DNA of 7,101 nt from Bacteroidales bacterium UBA1217 (GTDB lineage Bacteria; Bacteroidota; Bacteroidia; Bacteroidales; P3). The notes under the pieces were generated by a model. The model saw only the letters and a program-made list of their open reading frames with translations. It searched no databases and was not told the DNA's origin. Below are positions 5,874-7,101 of this stretch, piece after piece; within the stretch, counting starts at the first letter, position 1, and every line of letters begins with the position of its first letter. Where the stretch lies: contig DBXH01000045.1 in assembly GCA_002309335.1 (NCBI GenBank), positions 1 through 7,101 of the forward strand, in the 5' to 3' direction. The position numbers were made by a program, and so were the translations under genes.

Positions 5874-6920
5874 TTACTGTCTAAAACCTTGCGCAACAAG
5901 TGTTATTGCACTATTCTGAGGTGTCACCATAACGGCTGCAGAACCCTGCTCGGTGATGTGGCCGATGATGTGGACACCCTCCATCTCCTTCACTTTGTCG
6001 TAATCCTGCTGAGCGATGGTGAAGAGCAGCTCATAGTCACCGCCGCCGTTGAGAGCATTCGACACAGGAAGCATATTCTGGCTCATCTCGCTGCACACAC
6101 GCGTCGTCTGATAGTCGATAGGAAGACGCTCTTCATAGACCTCGCAACCGCAGTCGGAAGCCTTGCAGATATGCAGCAGTTCCGATGCCAAACCATTGCT
6201 CACGTCGATCATCGAGGTGGGCACAACGCCGCGCTCGACAAGCATTTGCACCACATCCAGACGCGGCTCGGGCTTGAGATAACGCTCAAGGACATAGTCG
6301 TATGAGTCGAGGTCGGGCTGGAAATTGGGATTGGCCTGATAGGTAACCTTCTCGCGCTCAAGCACCAGCAAGCCTGAATAGGCGCTTCCCAAGTCGCCGC
6401 TCACGCAAATCAAGTCGTGCAACTTGGCTCCCGAACGATAAGCAATCTTATCCTCATCCACCTCGCCTATCGCTGTGACCGTAAGCACCATTCCCGAACG
6501 GCTGCTGTTGGTGTCGCCGCCCACGAGGTCTACATCGTAGCGCTGGCAGCAGAGACGGATGCCGGCATAGAGCTCCTCAAGCGCCTCTACCGAATAGCGG
6601 TTCGACACAGCCACACTCACAGTAATCTGCTTAGGTGTGCCGTTCATAGCCGCGATATTGCTTAGGCTCACCGCAACGGCCTTGTAGCCCAGATGCTTGA
6701 GCGGCGTATACATCATATCGAAATGGATGCCTTCGGCAAGAGTCTGCGTAGAGACAAGCATTTTCACTTTGCCTTCGCCGATAACGGCACAATCGTCGCC
6801 GACACCTTTTACCGTAGAAGCATTAACAGGCTGGAATTCATCCGTAAGCCTTTCAATCAGAGTCACTTCTCCAAGTGCATCCAACTCGGTGCGACCCTCT
6901 TGATATTCGAGTTCGGACAT
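5874..6920 (-). CDS. thiL: Thiamine-monophosphate kinase family protein with altered active-site residues
   Basis: ThiL phosphorylates thiamine monophosphate to thiamine diphosphate with ATP, the last step of coenzyme synthesis, in the cytoplasm. The 348-residue product has the PurM-like/AIRS family layout: GVGDDCAV (39-46), STQTLAEGIHFD (57-68), LGYKAVAVSLSNIAAMNGTP (77-96), VGGDTNSS (133-140), CVSGDLGSAYSGL (172-184), SMIDVSNGLASELLHI (236-251) and NGGGDYELLF (291-300). Overall similarity to Bacteroides ThiL is strong. By alignment from memory to E. coli ThiL, Asp43, Asp136 and Asp239 match metal ligands D30, D122 and D212. Ligands D47, D75 and D215 are Gln59, Asn88 and Asn242, and the conserved Glu of GGEDYE is Gly294. 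Activity is therefore uncertain although the frame is intact. It is followed 5 bases later by pcm. Upstream are the TAAAGTT heptamers and the enolase terminator; no clear -7 box is visible. Confidence 0.9.
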   Translation of the reverse strand: MSELEYQEGRTELDALGEVTLIERLTDEFQPVNASTVKGVGDDCAVIGEGKVKMLVSTQTLAEGIHFDMMYTPLKHLGYKAVAVSLSNIAAMNGTPKQITVSVAVSNRYSVEALEELYAGIRLCCQRYDVDLVGGDTNSSRSGMVLTVTAIGEVDEDKIAYRSGAKLHDLICVSGDLGSAYSGLLVLEREKVTYQANPNFQPDLDSYDYVLERYLKPEPRLDVVQMLVERGVVPTSMIDVSNGLASELLHICKASDCGCEVYEERLPIDYQTTRVCSEMSQNMLPVSNALNGGGDYELLFTIAQQDYDKVKEMEGVHIIGHITEQGSAAVMVTPQNSAITLVAQGFRQ

Positions 6921-6930
6921 TAATTATTTT

Positions 6931-6958
6931 TAAAGTTTACATTTTAAAGTTTAAAGGC
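6931..6958. repeat. Four heptamer units, consensus TAAAGTT
   Basis: TAAAGTT, TACATTT, TAAAGTT, TAAAGGC in direct 7-base register, immediately upstream of thiL. Consensus and register match the array upstream of hldD at 1879-1927. The last units overlap the left arm of the enolase hairpin. Confidence 0.5.
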
Positions 6959-7005
6959 TCGCCCCTTTTGAACTTTCAAGCGACTGAAAGGAGCGAACCT
7001 TTAAA
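6950..7005 (-). terminator. Terminator hairpin of the enolase transcript
   Basis: Arms 6950-6968 and 6987-7005 form a 19-bp stem with an 18-base loop. On the minus-strand RNA the two non-Watson-Crick positions (6958/6997 and 6963/6992) become G-U pairs, whereas on the plus strand they are C-A mismatches. The structure therefore fits the minus-strand enolase message, whose stop codon is 17 bases upstream. The following sequence is A/T-rich without a clean U-run. Confidence 0.6.
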
Positions 7006-7021
7006 CCATTTTAACCTTATT

Positions 7022-7101
7022 TTATTTGATAAACTTAAAGTCTTTGCCAAGATAGTAGGCCTCGTCGCCCAGGCTTTCCTCGATGCGCATCAGCTGGTTG
7101 T
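7022..7101 (-). CDS. eno: Enolase, C-terminal end (partial)
   Basis: Only the last 25 full codons lie in the window. They read NQLMRIEESLGDEAYYLGKD (then FKFIK and stop). This fits the conserved enolase C-terminus, in which NQLxRIEExLG precedes an aromatic-rich tail. Enolase interconverts 2-phosphoglycerate and phosphoenolpyruvate in glycolysis. The gene continues beyond base 7101, so catalytic residues cannot be checked. It is separated from thiL by 101 bases holding a terminator hairpin. Confidence 0.85.
   Translation of the reverse strand, partial: NQLMRIEESLGDEAYYLGKDFKFIK

Overview
The window looks like chromosome from a Bacteroidota bacterium, most likely order Bacteroidales. The support is a GldD lipoprotein gene, a Bacteroidota-style lipoprotein with a divergent InlB-type repeat, close resemblance of ThiL and the TrmH-family enzyme to Bacteroides proteins as I remember them, A/T-rich leaders with few Shine-Dalgarno sites, and two copies of the -7 box TAnnTTTG. 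These are judgements from recall of the families, not searches. I see no tRNA, rRNA, insertion sequence, prophage or CRISPR array, and no gene-free stretch longer than about 125 bases.

Left part (1-1994): a perfect GC-rich palindrome, then a plus-strand TrmH/SpoU-family RNA methyltransferase. A 13-copy heptanucleotide array sits at the junction of its two domains and throws them into different frames. Convergent to it, with stop codons sharing one palindrome, is a minus-strand ADP-heptose epimerase (hldD, LPS inner core). A degenerate heptamer array lies in the hldD leader.

Middle (1995-4792): three minus-strand genes for exported proteins. In transcription order they are the GldD lipoprotein, an alpha/beta-hydrolase with a signal peptide 5 bases downstream (probable operon), and a small lipoprotein with its own candidate promoter.

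Right part (4793-7101): a plus-strand gene for a 137-residue protein that looks like a Bacteroidota methyltransferase-family protein without its catalytic core. Convergent to it is the minus-strand pair thiL-pcm (thiamine-monophosphate kinase; protein isoaspartyl methyltransferase), 5 bases apart. Upstream on the same strand is the 3' end of enolase with a hairpin terminator. A plus-strand terminator-like hairpin lies inside the pcm coding sequence.

Most notable: (1) the heptamer array in the methyltransferase, where loss of one unit or gain of two restores one open frame and removal of all 13 regenerates a seamless gene of ordinary length, so this is either a phase-variable gene or a slippage-broken one; (2) a ThiL in which three predicted metal-ligand aspartates and one conserved glutamate are replaced by Gln, Asn, Asn and Gly; (3) heptamer-period arrays at two further intergenic sites.
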